Assembly (NCBI GenBank): GCA_003214355.1
Contig: QCLS01000004.1
Coordinates: 44,097-108,096 of the forward strand
Length of the DNA stretch: 64,000 nt
Direction: 5' to 3'
Origin: Prochlorococcus sp. AG-418-C09
GTDB taxonomy: Bacteria; Cyanobacteriota; Cyanobacteriia; PCC-6307; Cyanobiaceae
Below the pieces are notes generated by a model, which searched no databases, was not told the origin of the DNA, and saw only the letters and a program-made list of their open reading frames with translations. Below, one piece after another: positions 1 to 11,028 of this stretch (positions are counted from its first letter, which is position 1; each line of letters starts with the position of its first letter). The translations under genes were made by a program, and so were the position numbers.

Positions 1-278
1 TTGGCAAAACCAATTGCTGCCTGGCCTGGCTCACCACTTGGATATGCAACAGATGCATTAGGCCCTTTTCTAATTACTACTTTATCTTGCCCAAAATCAA
101 TTATTCCGTTTATAAGAATCATTATTCTTCTTGGAGTAGAGGAGCAAAAAATATTATCAAATTCTATTGAGGCTTTCTCTAGCTCAAACTCAAATGAGGT
201 TTGAAATTGACTTATTACAGAATTTGCAAAATGGGCTGGTAATTCTTCTGTACCAATTTCTAGTAAATATGTAGACAA
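1..278 (-). CDS. glyS: Glycyl-tRNA synthetase beta subunit, N-terminal part (truncated by window edge)
   Basis: Minus-strand translation STYLLEIGTEELPAHFANSVISQFQTSFELELEKASIEFDNIFCSSTPRRIMILINGIIDFGQDKVVIRKGPNASVAYPSGEPGQAAIGFAK resembles the GlyS beta N-terminus (LLEIGTEELP...); TTG start assumed. Confidence 0.85.
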   Translation of the reverse strand, partial: MSTYLLEIGTEELPAHFANSVISQFQTSFEFELEKASIEFDNIFCSSTPRRIMILINGIIDFGQDKVVIRKGPNASVAYPSGEPGQAAIGFA

Positions 279-367
279 AAAAAAATTTTAACTATTATAA
301 CTATAATTTACTACCAGTTAAATAAGCTTTTAGCTAATGTATAAAAAGAGATACTTTTTTATTCGTT

Positions 368-2146
368 TTGATTAAGGTAGAAAAAGTCAAAAAGCCAAAT
401 AAAGACAAAAAACCTACCGTTTGCTTAGCAAATGGTTTGGAAGTATCTAAATTCGAAATATTTAAAGATGGAAGCCAGTTCCTTAAGGAGCCATTGGCAT
501 CAGAGTTGGTTAACAATAGCGATCATTTCACAAACGATGCCGTTCAACTACTCAAATTCCATGGAAGTTATCAGCAGGATAATAGAGAGAATAGGAAACA
601 TGGTAATAAAGATTGGCAAATGATGCTTAGACTAAGAAGTCCGGGTGGAGAAATACCTGGGAAATTATTTTTAGCATTGGATAAATTATCCAACGAAATA
701 GGTAATGGGACACTAAGGGCTACAACAAGACAAGCATTCCAGATGCATGGGATTAGGAAAGAGAACCTAAAGACAGTTATCAATACAATCGTTAAATCAA
801 TGGGTTCGACGCTTGCTGCTTGCGGAGATATAAATAGAAATGTAATGGCTCCTGCTGCCCCCTTCGAAACATCTGAATACACTACTGCAAGAGATTTAGC
901 AGTAAAAGTTGCAGATTTTCTTACGCCGTTTGCAGCACAAGAAACTTTTCTTGAACTTTGGGCTGATGGTGATCTTGAATATAAAATTAAACCTGATAAT
1001 AAAATTAAAGAGGAAAGAAAACTTCAATTCAGTGAAAATGTCTTTAGTGGAAATAAAGAAGAGCCATTGTATGGTTCAACTTACTTACCTCGTAAATTCA
1101 AATGTGCCGTTACTGTTCCTGGAGATAATTCTGTAGACCTACTTACAAATGACATAGGCATTGTGGCTTTTAGTTCAAATGAAGGATATTTAGAAGGATG
1201 TAATTTTTATATTGGTGGAGGCATGGGTCGAACACATAATAATGATGAAACTTTTGCAAGAATCGCTGATCCACTAGGTTATGTTGATGAAAAATTAATT
1301 TTTGAACTTATTCAAAGCGTTGTTGCTATTCAAAGAGATTATGGTGATAGGAAATCTAGAAAACATGCACGAATGAAATATCTCATACATGACAAAGGTA
1401 TCGACTGGTTTAAAAAGATCTTATTTGAAAAATACTTTAAAAAGAAAATTAAGCCATTAAGAAAAGAACCCAAGAAGAAATTAATTGATTATCTTGGATG
1501 GCATAGACAAAATAAAAGCACTTGGTTTGTTGGATTGCCACTATTATCAGGAAGACTAGCAGGTGAAAGAAAAGAAAAAGTAAGTAAGATTGTCCAAAAG
1601 TATAATTTAAACTTAAGAATCACTCCTAACCAAGATATTTTATTATGTGATATCAAGGGTAAAAATAAAATAGAAATAAACGAGTTATTAAAAACCATTG
1701 GTTATAAAAACTTCAAGGTCATAAATGAAATAGAAAGACACGCTCTTGCTTGTCCTGCTTTACCACTATGTGGCTTAGCAATAACAGAAGCTGAAAGAAT
1801 CCTTCCAGATATTCTTAAAAGAATAGAAAACTTATTAATGGATCTTGGAATCAAAAGAACAATATTACTAAGAATGACTGGATGTCCAAATGGATGTTCT
1901 AGGCCATATATGGCAGAACTAGCTCTTGTTGGAAGTGGTTTAAATCAATACCAACTTTGGTTAGGTGGAAGTAAAAATCTCGAAAGGCTGGCAAAGCCTT
2001 ATATTCAAAGAATGGCATTAGATAATCTAGAAGTAACTATCAAACCGCTATTATTAGCTTGGCGTGAATCATCAGATAAAAAAGACTTTGGAGATTTCAT
2101 AAATGATAAAGATGATTCATTTATCATGAACTTATTAAAAGAATAG
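368..2146 (+). CDS. sir: Ferredoxin-sulfite reductase (nitrite/sulfite reductase family)
   Basis: 592 aa ORF; siroheme/4Fe-4S motifs ACPALPLCGLAITEAER and TGCPNGCSRPYMAELALVG. Confidence 0.93.
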   Translation: MIKVEKVKKPNKDKKPTVCLANGLEVSKFEIFKDGSQFLKEPLASELVNNSDHFTNDAVQLLKFHGSYQQDNRENRKHGNKDWQMMLRLRSPGGEIPGKLFLALDKLSNEIGNGTLRATTRQAFQMHGIRKENLKTVINTIVKSMGSTLAACGDINRNVMAPAAPFETSEYTTARDLAVKVADFLTPFAAQETFLELWADGDLEYKIKPDNKIKEERKLQFSENVFSGNKEEPLYGSTYLPRKFKCAVTVPGDNSVDLLTNDIGIVAFSSNEGYLEGCNFYIGGGMGRTHNNDETFARIADPLGYVDEKLIFELIQSVVAIQRDYGDRKSRKHARMKYLIHDKGIDWFKKILFEKYFKKKIKPLRKEPKKKLIDYLGWHRQNKSTWFVGLPLLSGRLAGERKEKVSKIVQKYNLNLRITPNQDILLCDIKGKNKIEINELLKTIGYKNFKVINEIERHALACPALPLCGLAITEAERILPDILKRIENLLMDLGIKRTILLRMTGCPNGCSRPYMAELALVGSGLNQYQLWLGGSKNLERLAKPYIQRMALDNLEVTIKPLLLAWRESSDKKDFGDFINDKDDSFIMNLLKE

Positions 2147-2153
2147 TTTAGCT

Positions 2154-2840
2154 TCAGATCATCCCATAAATTGCATATTCTTTATTGTATTGCCAAGCCC
2201 ATAGCTGATCGCCATAACTAAAGTGCCACCATTCATTGGGATGTTGAGCAAAGCCAAATTTCAACATAATCTTCTGCAATAATTCTCTATTATCATTTAG
2301 AGTTATGTGATCTTTATTGTTTTTATTACTATAAAATCCTGGCAAAGCCCTCTCATTCATTTCATCTATTTTAGAACCCATATTTACTAACTTACCAGAT
2401 TTATTAATTAAAGAGATATCAACAGCTCCACCTGTGGAATGAGGAGGAGGATCACTTTGATCAAGAAAAGGATTAGCCCAAAATTTCTCGACTTTTTTAA
2501 TGATGTGAGGGTAAGAACTTATATCATTAGCTTTGGAACTTATGCCTTCTTTCTTGAATTGATTTTCTAATGCCAAGTTAAACATAAACTTTTGAACTTC
2601 CAAAGGGCGCCAACTATCATAAATTACCAAAGAAAATTCGTTTCTAATCGTTTTCAAATAGTTCTCAGCATCTGTTAATAAACTAATTACTCCTTCTCTA
2701 AGATTCCAGATTTGGTTTTTATTTTTGTAAGGCGCACCCAAAACAGCATAAGGATGTGGATCTATAAATTTAATATAATTAGGAATTTGAACTAACTTTT
2801 CATTATTGTCAATAATTGGAATACTATGCCAAGGTTTCAA
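2154..2840 (-). CDS. D-alanyl-D-alanine dipeptidase (VanX/DdpX family)
   Basis: Motifs SxHSTGGAVDISLI and HPNEWWHFSYGDQLWA typical of the family. Confidence 0.85.
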   Translation of the reverse strand: MKPWHSIPIIDNNEKLVQIPNYIKFIDPHPYAVLGAPYKNKNQIWNLREGVISLLTDAENYLKTIRNEFSLVIYDSWRPLEVQKFMFNLALENQFKKEGISSKANDISSYPHIIKKVEKFWANPFLDQSDPPPHSTGGAVDISLINKSGKLVNMGSKIDEMNERALPGFYSNKNNKDHITLNDNRELLQKIMLKFGFAQHPNEWWHFSYGDQLWAWQYNKEYAIYGMI

Positions 2841-2897
2841 GAAATTAAAAAAGATTAATTCTATAATCGCACAGAAAAGATTAAATTCAAGACAGTC

Positions 2898-5342
2898 TCA
2901 ATTGAGGAAATCATGAACAAACTTATTTTCAGATTCATTATTAATAATCTTCTTAAGCAATGGATAATTGTTTAAATCAGGATCTTCTTCAAGAATATTA
3001 ATAGCTAGCTTCCTTGCTTTTTCAATTAAAGCTTTATTCTTTGGTAAATTATCAAGGACAAAGTCAGGTAATCCAGATTGTTTAAATCCTAGAATCTGAC
3101 CTGGGCCTCTAAATTCTAAATCCTTTTCTGCAATCCAAAAACCATCGTTTGAATCCTGCAAAACACTTAGTCTTTTATTCATATTTTTGTTTACTTCACT
3201 TGTTATCAAGTAGCAGTAAGAAATATTTGAATCTCGTCCAACTCTTCCTCTTAATTGATGCAATTGTGAAAGCCCAAATCTTTCTGAATTATAAATAACC
3301 ATTATTGTTGCATTAGGAACATCAATTCCAACTTCTATTACAGTAGTTGAAACCAGGATATTTATTTCATTATTAGAGAATGCTCTTAAGATCTCATTTT
3401 TTTCTTCAGAATTTAATTTTCCGTGTAGCAAGCCGACTTTATATTCTTTAAAAACCTCATTTGATAAATATTCATGCGTTTTAATAGCGGAATTTAGATT
3501 TAACTTATCCGAATCTTCAATTAATGGGAGAATAACATAAGCCTGTCTTCCTTTATCAATTTCATTATCAATATTCTTAAATAGTTCATTAAGTTTCTCT
3601 TCACATATCACTTTAGTCTTCACAGGTAATCGACCTGGAGGCAGTTCAGTAATCTGGCTTATATCTAAATCTCCATATAATGACAAAGCAAGTGTTCTTG
3701 GAATTGGCGTTGCAGTCATTGATAACAAATTAATATTTTCTCCCTTTTTTAATAATCTATTTCGTTGGCCAACTCCAAACCTATGTTGTTCATCTATTAT
3801 CACTAAGCCTAACGAGTCAAAAATTACTTTTTCTTCGAACAATGCATGAGTGCCTACTATAATATTTATCTGCCCATTAGCTAAATCATTAAATAATTCT
3901 TTCCTCCTCTTTTGATTAGTATTGCCTGTTAAGAGCTCCACTGATATTTCTAGAGGATTTAGGTTTTCAAGTAAATATTTATAATGCTGCTCAGCTAAGA
4001 CCTCTGTTGGAACCATCAATGCTCCCTGCAAACCTTTTTCGACAATGATCAATAGAGATGCTACTGCAATAATAGTTTTACCACTACCAACATCACCTTG
4101 TAATAAACGGGCCATCGGGTTTGAACTTGATAAATCAAATCTAATTTCTTCTAATACCTTTTTCTGAGAACGCGTTAGTTGAAAAGGGATCTTAGACAAA
4201 TAATTTTTAAGAAGAATCTGCTCTTTTTTAATTATTTGATTTCTCAAGATTACGTTACTTCTATTATTTTTTTTCTGAATAAACCTTAATTGTAAAAGCA
4301 ATAATTCATCAAAAAGAAGTCTTTTCTTTGATTCATTTAGGAATGATTGGCTTCTAGGTAAATGAATATTAATTAGAGAGTCTTTCAATGATAATAAAGA
4401 CAGTTCTTTAAGCACAGTAATACTCAATATTTCGGGATAACCATTGGTACAAGGTAAAACCTTTTTTATTACTTTTATAAAGTTAATATTTGAGATGTTT
4501 TCGTTTAAACTATATATAGGTAAGATTTTTCCTGAAAAATATAAATCATTATCTCTATTATTTATAATTTCTACTTGAGGATCAACAAAAGCTCTTCCAT
4601 ATTCTGTCTTTTTAACCTTTCCTGAAACAGCGACCTTAATGCCAGGCTTAAATTTCTCTTTCTGACTTTGAAAAAAGGAGAAAGATCTAAATCTTTTCCC
4701 ATAAAAGAACTTTGTAATTCTAATAGATGATGATTCATCGTAAATAATTATATTCATTACTGAGAGATTTCCGTTATTTTTACTTTTATAAATGTAAAAC
4801 TTTTTTATGCTGCCAGTACATGTATATAGATTATCTGGCCTTAGATTTATAATTTTTACTTTATTTGAATAATCTAAATAAGTTCTAGGAAAATGATCAA
4901 TTAAATCTTTGATGGTAAACAAACCAATTTGATTTAAATTATTTTTTAAGATTTTGCCAACTCCTAATACATTCTCTACATCGGACGTTAAAGAATGAAT
5001 TCCTTTTCCCGAAATAAGACTATTCTTATTTTCTTTAATATCATGTAGTTTTATTATTTTTAGTAAAAACCTTCTAGTATTCAATACTAATTCTTTTCTA
5101 TCTGAATTATCCAAATTAGTATAGTTTTTATAAAGACTACCCAACTGATCTAAGTTGAGTCTTATTTCTTTATTTAAATGAAAATGATCATAATTTATTA
5201 ATGTATCAGCTATGTATTCATTAAAGAACTTCTCTCTTCCAAAGATATTTGTAAATTGAGATTCAACTTCCAGAGTCAAAGCCTTCTGTAATGGTCTAGA
5301 CCAATCTCGAAGCATTTCAGAAGTAACTTCTTTGGAATTCAA
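2898..5342 (-). CDS. recG: ATP-dependent DNA helicase RecG
   Basis: 814 aa; GDVGSGKT, DEQHRFGV, TATPIPRTLALSLYGDLDIS, QLRGRVGR motifs. Confidence 0.96.
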   Translation of the reverse strand: MNSKEVTSEMLRDWSRPLQKALTLEVESQFTNIFGREKFFNEYIADTLINYDHFHLNKEIRLNLDQLGSLYKNYTNLDNSDRKELVLNTRRFLLKIIKLHDIKENKNSLISGKGIHSLTSDVENVLGVGKILKNNLNQIGLFTIKDLIDHFPRTYLDYSNKVKIINLRPDNLYTCTGSIKKFYIYKSKNNGNLSVMNIIIYDESSSIRITKFFYGKRFRSFSFFQSQKEKFKPGIKVAVSGKVKKTEYGRAFVDPQVEIINNRDNDLYFSGKILPIYSLNENISNINFIKVIKKVLPCTNGYPEILSITVLKELSLLSLKDSLINIHLPRSQSFLNESKKRLLFDELLLLQLRFIQKKNNRSNVILRNQIIKKEQILLKNYLSKIPFQLTRSQKKVLEEIRFDLSSSNPMARLLQGDVGSGKTIIAVASLLIIVEKGLQGALMVPTEVLAEQHYKYLLENLNPLEISVELLTGNTNQKRRKELFNDLANGQINIIVGTHALFEEKVIFDSLGLVIIDEQHRFGVGQRNRLLKKGENINLLSMTATPIPRTLALSLYGDLDISQITELPPGRLPVKTKVICEEKLNELFKNIDNEIDKGRQAYVILPLIEDSDKLNLNSAIKTHEYLSNEVFKEYKVGLLHGKLNSEEKNEILRAFSNNEINILVSTTVIEVGIDVPNATIMVIYNSERFGLSQLHQLRGRVGRDSNISYCYLITSEVNKNMNKRLSVLQDSNDGFWIAEKDLEFRGPGQILGFKQSGLPDFVLDNLPKNKALIEKARKLAINILEEDPDLNNYPLLKKIINNESENKFVHDFLN

Positions 5343-5374
5343 TTTCGAAATAGCCTTGCTAATAAAAATATAAT

Positions 5375-6439
5375 TTAGTTAAATGTAGAATTATTTAAAT
5401 CAATATTAATTTTTCTAGTATTCCAATATTTTTCCTTTTTTATTAGAGTTTTTAATTCTTTTTTTAAATCAGTTATTTTATTCCTCAATAAATTTAATTT
5501 AATATCATAGAACTCTAGTTCAGACGAGTTAAGGTTAAATAAATAAATTTTAGAAAAATCAGTTTCATTAATGAATCTAGTATTGTTAATAAATTCATTA
5601 GTGTTTAAATCAAAAAGGATAATAAAAGGTAAAGGATTTGCTACCAAGAATTGATTCTCAAGAAGTAATTCTAGAACATTGTCTGGTATAAACTTTTTAA
5701 TAATTTTCTTTTTTGAAAGTTCTTTATTTACTAAAACTGAGAACTCTTTCATTCGGTATCTTATTGATGAATCAATAGTATTTGTCCAAGAAAGAAGTTT
5801 ACGCAATTCACTGTGATTACATTTACTAATATCTTCTTGTTTAGTTTCTAAAGAATTAATATTATTTGTTTCTTTTTGGGATAGATCAAGTAATGAAAAA
5901 ATGAGTTCATTTTCTTCATCATATCCTATATTAGTAGTTTCTTTAAAGGAATTATTATCTAAATCAATTGATGAATTTGAATTACATTCAGCAATAGAAT
6001 CATAATAAAAGTGGGAAAGTCTTTCTTCTTTTAAAATATCAATTCTATTATCATTTAAAATCTTTTCTGAATTGCTATCAAAAAGAAATTTGGTGTTAAT
6101 CGCAATCCTACCTTTATCATAAACATCATCTTCATTTACAATTGGTATCCCCAATTGCTCAATAGTGAGAAAAGGCATAATCTTATTAACTAGTAAGTCT
6201 ATATCTTGATTAAAGACAGAGAGTATCTTCTCATCATTTATATTATTTTCTTCGTACGAGATATCAAAAAGTGAATCTAGAGATTCTTTAACTAAATGTT
6301 TAATCTTGGATCTTATTATGTTTAAATACTGGCCATAAAATTTTATAAGATTTTTTCTGATTAAATTATTTTTTATGCCTAAATACATTAGTTGGCTATG
6401 TATATTTGATATATTCTTATCAGAAAATTTATTATGCAA
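5375..6439 (-). CDS. Conserved hypothetical protein between recG and tsf
   Basis: 354 aa ORF on same strand as recG and tsf, short intergenic gaps; no recognised domain. Confidence 0.7.
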   Translation of the reverse strand: MHNKFSDKNISNIHSQLMYLGIKNNLIRKNLIKFYGQYLNIIRSKIKHLVKESLDSLFDISYEENNINDEKILSVFNQDIDLLVNKIMPFLTIEQLGIPIVNEDDVYDKGRIAINTKFLFDSNSEKILNDNRIDILKEERLSHFYYDSIAECNSNSSIDLDNNSFKETTNIGYDEENELIFSLLDLSQKETNNINSLETKQEDISKCNHSELRKLLSWTNTIDSSIRYRMKEFSVLVNKELSKKKIIKKFIPDNVLELLLENQFLVANPLPFIILFDLNTNEFINNTRFINETDFSKIYLFNLNSSELEFYDIKLNLLRNKITDLKKELKTLIKKEKYWNTRKINIDLNNSTFN

Positions 6440-6447
6440 TATCTTAA

Positions 6448-7101
6448 TTAATTTTTTAAAGAAGCCACTTCCGCTGCGAATCCAAGTTCCTCAACTTCTA
6501 TTCCTTCGCCAAGAGTGTATCTAGTAAAACGTCTTACTTTTAAGTTTTCACCTATTTGACCTGCCGTTTGTTTTACAAGTTGTTCAACTGACAATGAACT
6601 ATCTTTTATATATGGTTGCTCTAATAAAACTAATTCTTTTAACCTTTTATTAATTCTTCCCTCAACTATTCTTTCTTTAATCTGTTCAGGCTTTCCGGAA
6701 AGGTCATCTCTTCCCATCTCAATTTCTTTTTCTTTATTCACTACATCCTGAGGGATATCATCAATTGATACATACTCTACATTAGGACATGCAGCCACTT
6801 GCATAGATACATCCTTCAAAAGGGACTGAAAGATTTCGCCTCTTGCAACAAAATCTGTTTCACAATTAAGTTCTAAGAGAACTCCCACTCTTGAGCCTGT
6901 ATGAATATAACTACCAATTGCACCTTCCGCAGCAACTCTGCCAGATTTTTTTTCTGCACTTGCTATTCCTTTCTTTCTAAGCCATTCAACTGCTTTCTCT
7001 AAATCGCCTTCTGATTCGTTGAGCGCCTTTTTGCAATCCATCATTCCTGCTCCTGTTTTATCTCTGAGCTCCTTTACTAGTTTTGCTGTGATGTTTGACA
7101 T
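6448..7101 (-). CDS. tsf: Elongation factor Ts
   Basis: [34 protein letters not shown]. Confidence 0.97.
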   Translation of the reverse strand: MSNITAKLVKELRDKTGAGMMDCKKALNESEGDLEKAVEWLRKKGIASAEKKSGRVAAEGAIGSYIHTGSRVGVLLELNCETDFVARGEIFQSLLKDVSMQVAACPNVEYVSIDDIPQDVVNKEKEIEMGRDDLSGKPEQIKERIVEGRINKRLKELVLLEQPYIKDSSLSVEQLVKQTAGQIGENLKVRRFTRYTLGEGIEVEELGFAAEVASLKN

Positions 7102-7157
7102 TTTGAAATTAAATTAGTTTTTTGGTGGTTATTTTAGTTTTTTAATTAATATGGTAG

Positions 7158-7862
7158 TCAGTTTTTTCTTTGATCATTAGATCCTTTCCTTCCTTCATTA
7201 ATTGCATCAGCAAGTCTACCTAATACAAGCTGAACAGATCTTACTGCATCATCATTACATGGGATTGGGACTTCACATAAATCAGGGTCACAATTAGTAT
7301 CCAACATTGAGACAAGTGAAATATCTAACTTGCGCGCTTCAAGTACGGCATTTGATTCTCTTCTCTGATCAACAAGAACCACAACATCTGGTAATCTTCG
7401 CATATTTTTTAGCCCGCCTAGATATTTCTGTAATCTTTCAAGTTCTCTTCTTAATACTGCAGCTTCTTTCTTGGGTCTCATTGCAATTGCTCCACTTGAT
7501 TCCATCCTTTCAAGATCTTTTAGTCTTTCTATTCGAGCCTTCATTGTTGTCCAATTTGTAAGCATGCCGCCAAGCCATCTTTGGTTAACGTAAGCAGCGC
7601 CACACTTTGATGCTTCCTGAGCAACGACTTCAGACGCCTGTTTTTTTGTTCCGACGAAAAGAAATCTTTTTCCACTCTTAGAGGCATTCCTTGCCCATTT
7701 GTATGCATGATTCATACAAAGTGCTGTTTTGACTAGATCAATAATATGAACTCCATTTCTCGCGCAGTATATATATTTAGACATTTTGGGGTTCCAACGT
7801 CTAGTTTGATGCCCAAAATGAGCACCAGCTTCCATCATTTCGGAAAGAGTAACAACAGCCAT
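7158..7862 (-). CDS. rpsB: 30S ribosomal protein S2
   Basis: [38 protein letters not shown]. Confidence 0.98.
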   Translation of the reverse strand: MAVVTLSEMMEAGAHFGHQTRRWNPKMSKYIYCARNGVHIIDLVKTALCMNHAYKWARNASKSGKRFLFVGTKKQASEVVAQEASKCGAAYVNQRWLGGMLTNWTTMKARIERLKDLERMESSGAIAMRPKKEAAVLRRELERLQKYLGGLKNMRRLPDVVVLVDQRRESNAVLEARKLDISLVSMLDTNCDPDLCEVPIPCNDDAVRSVQLVLGRLADAINEGRKGSNDQRKN

Positions 7863-7977
7863 TTAATAAATTAAGTTTCGGGTTAGCCTCCATCTGACGG
7901 GAAATTTAAATTTAAATCACCCGAAACAGTCAGATGTGTGGTTTAAGTACTCATTCATATTAGCAAATAACGAGTAT

Positions 7978-8907
7978 TTACGAAAACGTGTTATTTTTAT
8001 TTTTATTGTAAAGTTCTTCTACATATATTAAATTCAATGGGATCTTGACCAACTCAAGTGCAAAATTATTTCGTTTTGAATTAACTAAGAATTTCAAAAA
8101 GGGTAGTATTCTTTCAATCGTTATGAAGCCTCCAATAGTCAGAATTCGCCATAAAAGTCTGTGAATAAAAGTAAATTGTATAGTAAATCTAACTCTTAGA
8201 TTTCTATGTTTCCTATAGAAAATCAAAGCCATTTTTGCTCTTTCATGTTCTTTATTTATGATTGAGGGAATTTGATCACATTCAAAAGGCGGGTGCCAAT
8301 GGAATCCAACAGCTCTTGGGCATTTTATTAACTTTGTGCCCATTTTCTTGAGTCTTTCGCCTAATTCAAGGTCTTCCCAACCATAAAGACTAAAAGACGT
8401 ATCAAATAAGCCTGCTTTAAGTAGTAGATCCCTAGAAATGGCAACATTGCCTGTTGCAAAATATGCAAAGGAAATATCAGTGATTTTATAATTTTCACTT
8501 TCTGGATTCTTAAAATTTGAAGTATTTACAACTGAACCATATGTAAAGCATTTTTTATTGTTAGTTTTCCATGCACGTAATAATTTCTCAACATGATTAT
8601 AAATAAAATCATTTAAAACAACTAAATCACTATCAATAAAAATAATTATTTCATGCTTTGATTTCATAACTCCTAGATTTCTTCCTAAAGCAGGTCCCCC
8701 ATGCTCCTGTTTAAAAAGAACTACATGAGGAAGTCTTTTTTTATTTTCTTCTATCCATGAAGAAGTTCCATCTGTTGAGCCGTCATCAACAACTATCACC
8801 TCATAACAGTTTATTAAATTATTAAGCTTCTGATTTTCTAAAGCAATTAAACATTTCTCTAGTATTGGCTTTCTGTTAAAGGTTGGTATTACTATACTTA
8901 CATCCAT
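7978..8907 (-). CDS. Glycosyltransferase family 2
   Basis: VSIVIPTFNRKPILEKCLIALENQ, VVDDGSTDGT, IDSDLV. Confidence 0.9.
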   Translation of the reverse strand: MDVSIVIPTFNRKPILEKCLIALENQKLNNLINCYEVIVVDDGSTDGTSSWIEENKKRLPHVVLFKQEHGGPALGRNLGVMKSKHEIIIFIDSDLVVLNDFIYNHVEKLLRAWKTNNKKCFTYGSVVNTSNFKNPESENYKITDISFAYFATGNVAISRDLLLKAGLFDTSFSLYGWEDLELGERLKKMGTKLIKCPRAVGFHWHPPFECDQIPSIINKEHERAKMALIFYRKHRNLRVRFTIQFTFIHRLLWRILTIGGFITIERILPFLKFLVNSKRNNFALELVKIPLNLIYVEELYNKNKNNTFS

Positions 8908-8957
8908 AATAAAAGATATAAATTAGAACTACTTTTGGAGTAAAACATCAATCTAAT

Positions 8958-9110
8958 TTAATCAGCTGCACCGCCATTATTAGCTGTACCAGAAACATTA
9001 TTCATACCATCAGATCTGCCATCTCCTCGTAATTTTCTTTTTTTGAACTTTCTAGCATAGGCACGATTACGATCCTGCTTTTCTTTCTTTAGGTTTCTTC
9101 TCTTAGACAT
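8958..9110 (-). CDS. Small basic protein (50 aa), unknown
   Basis: Intact minus-strand ORF MSKRRNLKKEKQDRNRAYARKFKKRKLRGDGRSDGMNNVSGTANNGGAAD, not in the ORF track (too short). Confidence 0.6.
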   Translation of the reverse strand: MSKRRNLKKEKQDRNRAYARKFKKRKLRGDGRSDGMNNVSGTANNGGAAD

Positions 9111-9153
9111 GGATTACTATTCTTGTAATTAATATTGTAACTTACCATCTGTA

Positions 9154-9849
9154 CTAATAAATTTTACCATCTTCCATATTTAATATCCTATCTGCCAAAT
9201 CAGATATTCTTGGATCATGCGTCACCATTAAAACAGAACAATTTTGTTCTTTTGCTAATTTTTTCAAAAGTAAAACTATTTCTCTTCCAGTAAAACTATC
9301 TAAAGCAGATGTTGGCTCATCTGCTAATAATAATTTTGGATTTGCGGATAAAGCCCTAGCAATGGCTACTCTTTGTTTTTGTCCTCCTGATAAATCACTG
9401 GGCAATTTTCTATGATGTTCTTCTAATCCAACTTCACTTAGCCATTTTCTTGCAATCTCTCTTCTTTGCAAATATGTTAAGCCTCCCAATAAATCAGCTC
9501 CCATCTGTACGTTTTGTTCTGCGGTTAAACATCTAAGTAGATTATGTCCTTGGAATATCATTCCTATATTCCTTCTTAGTTTCTGTCTTATCTTTCTTGA
9601 TGCACCATTTAACTCCTCTTCAAGAACATTTAGACTGCCAATTTGACAGGTCCTCAATGCTCCTATAAGAGTTAATAGAGTTGTTTTACCGCAACCTGAA
9701 GGCCCCTTCAAGAGTACTAACTCCCCTTCTCTAATATTAATATTCACGCCGTCAAGAACTTGCTTTCTTGTATCGCCAGAACCATAAAAGTGACTTAAAT
9801 TATTTATTTTTACTGTATTTGTAAAAGATTGACTTTTCTCTTTAGGCAT
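9154..9849 (-). CDS. devA: DevA-type ABC exporter ATP-binding protein
   Basis: GPSGCGKTTLLTLIGALR, LSGGQKQRVAIARALSANPKLLLADEPTSALD; sits with DevC/DevB-like genes. Confidence 0.85.
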   Translation of the reverse strand: MPKEKSQSFTNTVKINNLSHFYGSGDTRKQVLDGVNINIREGELVLLKGPSGCGKTTLLTLIGALRTCQIGSLNVLEEELNGASRKIRQKLRRNIGMIFQGHNLLRCLTAEQNVQMGADLLGGLTYLQRREIARKWLSEVGLEEHHRKLPSDLSGGQKQRVAIARALSANPKLLLADEPTSALDSFTGREIVLLLKKLAKEQNCSVLMVTHDPRISDLADRILNMEDGKIY

Positions 9850-9861
9850 AAATTTCTACCT

Positions 9862-11028
9862 TTAGAAGATCTCAGCAGGATCTGCATCTACCAACTTTCG
9901 CATGGCTATACCAGCTGAACCCATGTACATTAAAAGTATTAAAATAAAAATTAAAATTGTTTTACCAGCATCCATTTCGATTGGTAACTTAGTTGAATTT
10001 CTAATAACTGAATACAAAGCCTGACCTGAAAAATAAGCAGGTAAATAACCAAAAAGTGCAAGTATAAAACCTTCTCTTGCTACTACAAAGAAAAGTGACT
10101 TAAGCCTATAACCCATGGCCATTAAGGTTGCATATTCAGGAAGATGGTCATTAACATCACTGTATAAAATTTGATAAACAACTACGCAACCAACTATAAA
10201 TCCCATCAAAGCCCCAAGACTAAAAATAAAGCCAATAGCTGTACTATCCCTCCAATAATTCTTTTCAAATTCAATAAATTCATTTTTGGTAAGCACCCTA
10301 ACATCATTGGGTAAGGAATTATTCAAAATCATGGAAACCAATTCAGGATCGGAATTTGTCTTAAGTTTTATAAGACCTATTTCAATACTGCCTCTTGGAT
10401 TACTGGGCATTAACTGCAAAAAAGTTTCTCTGCTTGTTATCAAATTACCGTCAGCACCAAATGATGGACCTAATTCAACCAAACCTACAACTTTGATTCT
10501 TTTCCCTGCAACTTCAGTCTCGATAATCCTCCCATCCAAAAACCATTCTTCTATCGGTCCGAATTCAGGTCTCGAAAGAGTATCAAATAAGACCCTGCCA
10601 GGATTCTTTAAATTATCTGCCTTTACAGAGAAATTTTCATCAAGCAGAAGTGAATCTTCAGGGTTGAATCCCAATGCAAGTATTGATCTTGTTTTAAGAT
10701 TTTCTGGGTTTCTCCACAATAAATAATTTAAATTAACAGGAGCAACTGACAAAACATCTTCTTGAGCCATAGCTTGAATCAATCTTCTTTTTGGAAAGCC
10801 ACTCATGCTGATTGAACTTTTTGATCTAGGACTTATCAAAACGAGATCTGCATCAAGCATTTTATGAACAGTGACACTAGCATCAAATAATCCATCACGG
10901 AATCCTAATTGCATAAACATCAAAATACCAGCAAAACTTATACCCGCAATGGCAACAAATAATCTCAATGGTTGTCTTGTTAAAAGTAACCATGCAAGAG
11001 GTATTTTCCTAAACTTAATGAAATTCAT
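9862..11028 (-). CDS. devC: DevC-type ABC transporter permease
   Basis: Four-TM FtsX/DevC-like layout (FAGILMFMQLGFRDGLFDASVTVHKMLDADLVLIS), adjacent to devA. Confidence 0.85.
   Translation of the reverse strand: MNFIKFRKIPLAWLLLTRQPLRLFVAIAGISFAGILMFMQLGFRDGLFDASVTVHKMLDADLVLISPRSKSSISMSGFPKRRLIQAMAQEDVLSVAPVNLNYLLWRNPENLKTRSILALGFNPEDSLLLDENFSVKADNLKNPGRVLFDTLSRPEFGPIEEWFLDGRIIETEVAGKRIKVVGLVELGPSFGADGNLITSRETFLQLMPSNPRGSIEIGLIKLKTNSDPELVSMILNNSLPNDVRVLTKNEFIEFEKNYWRDSTAIGFIFSLGALMGFIVGCVVVYQILYSDVNDHLPEYATLMAMGYRLKSLFFVVAREGFILALFGYLPAYFSGQALYSVIRNSTKLPIEMDAGKTILIFILILLMYMGSAGIAMRKLVDADPAEIF

Noticed and set aside
1-204. Plus-strand ORF of 67 aa at window start
   Set aside because: Antisense to the GlyS beta N-terminus, which is recognisable on the minus strand.
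334-1698. ORFs 334-516(-), 432-623(+), 571-882(-), 909-1136(+), 1489-1698(-)
   Set aside because: Overlap the strongly supported sir gene in other frames; no recognisable content.
7307-7561. Plus-strand 84 aa ORF
   Set aside because: Antisense within rpsB.
10286-10726. Plus-strand 146 aa ORF
   Set aside because: Antisense within devC.
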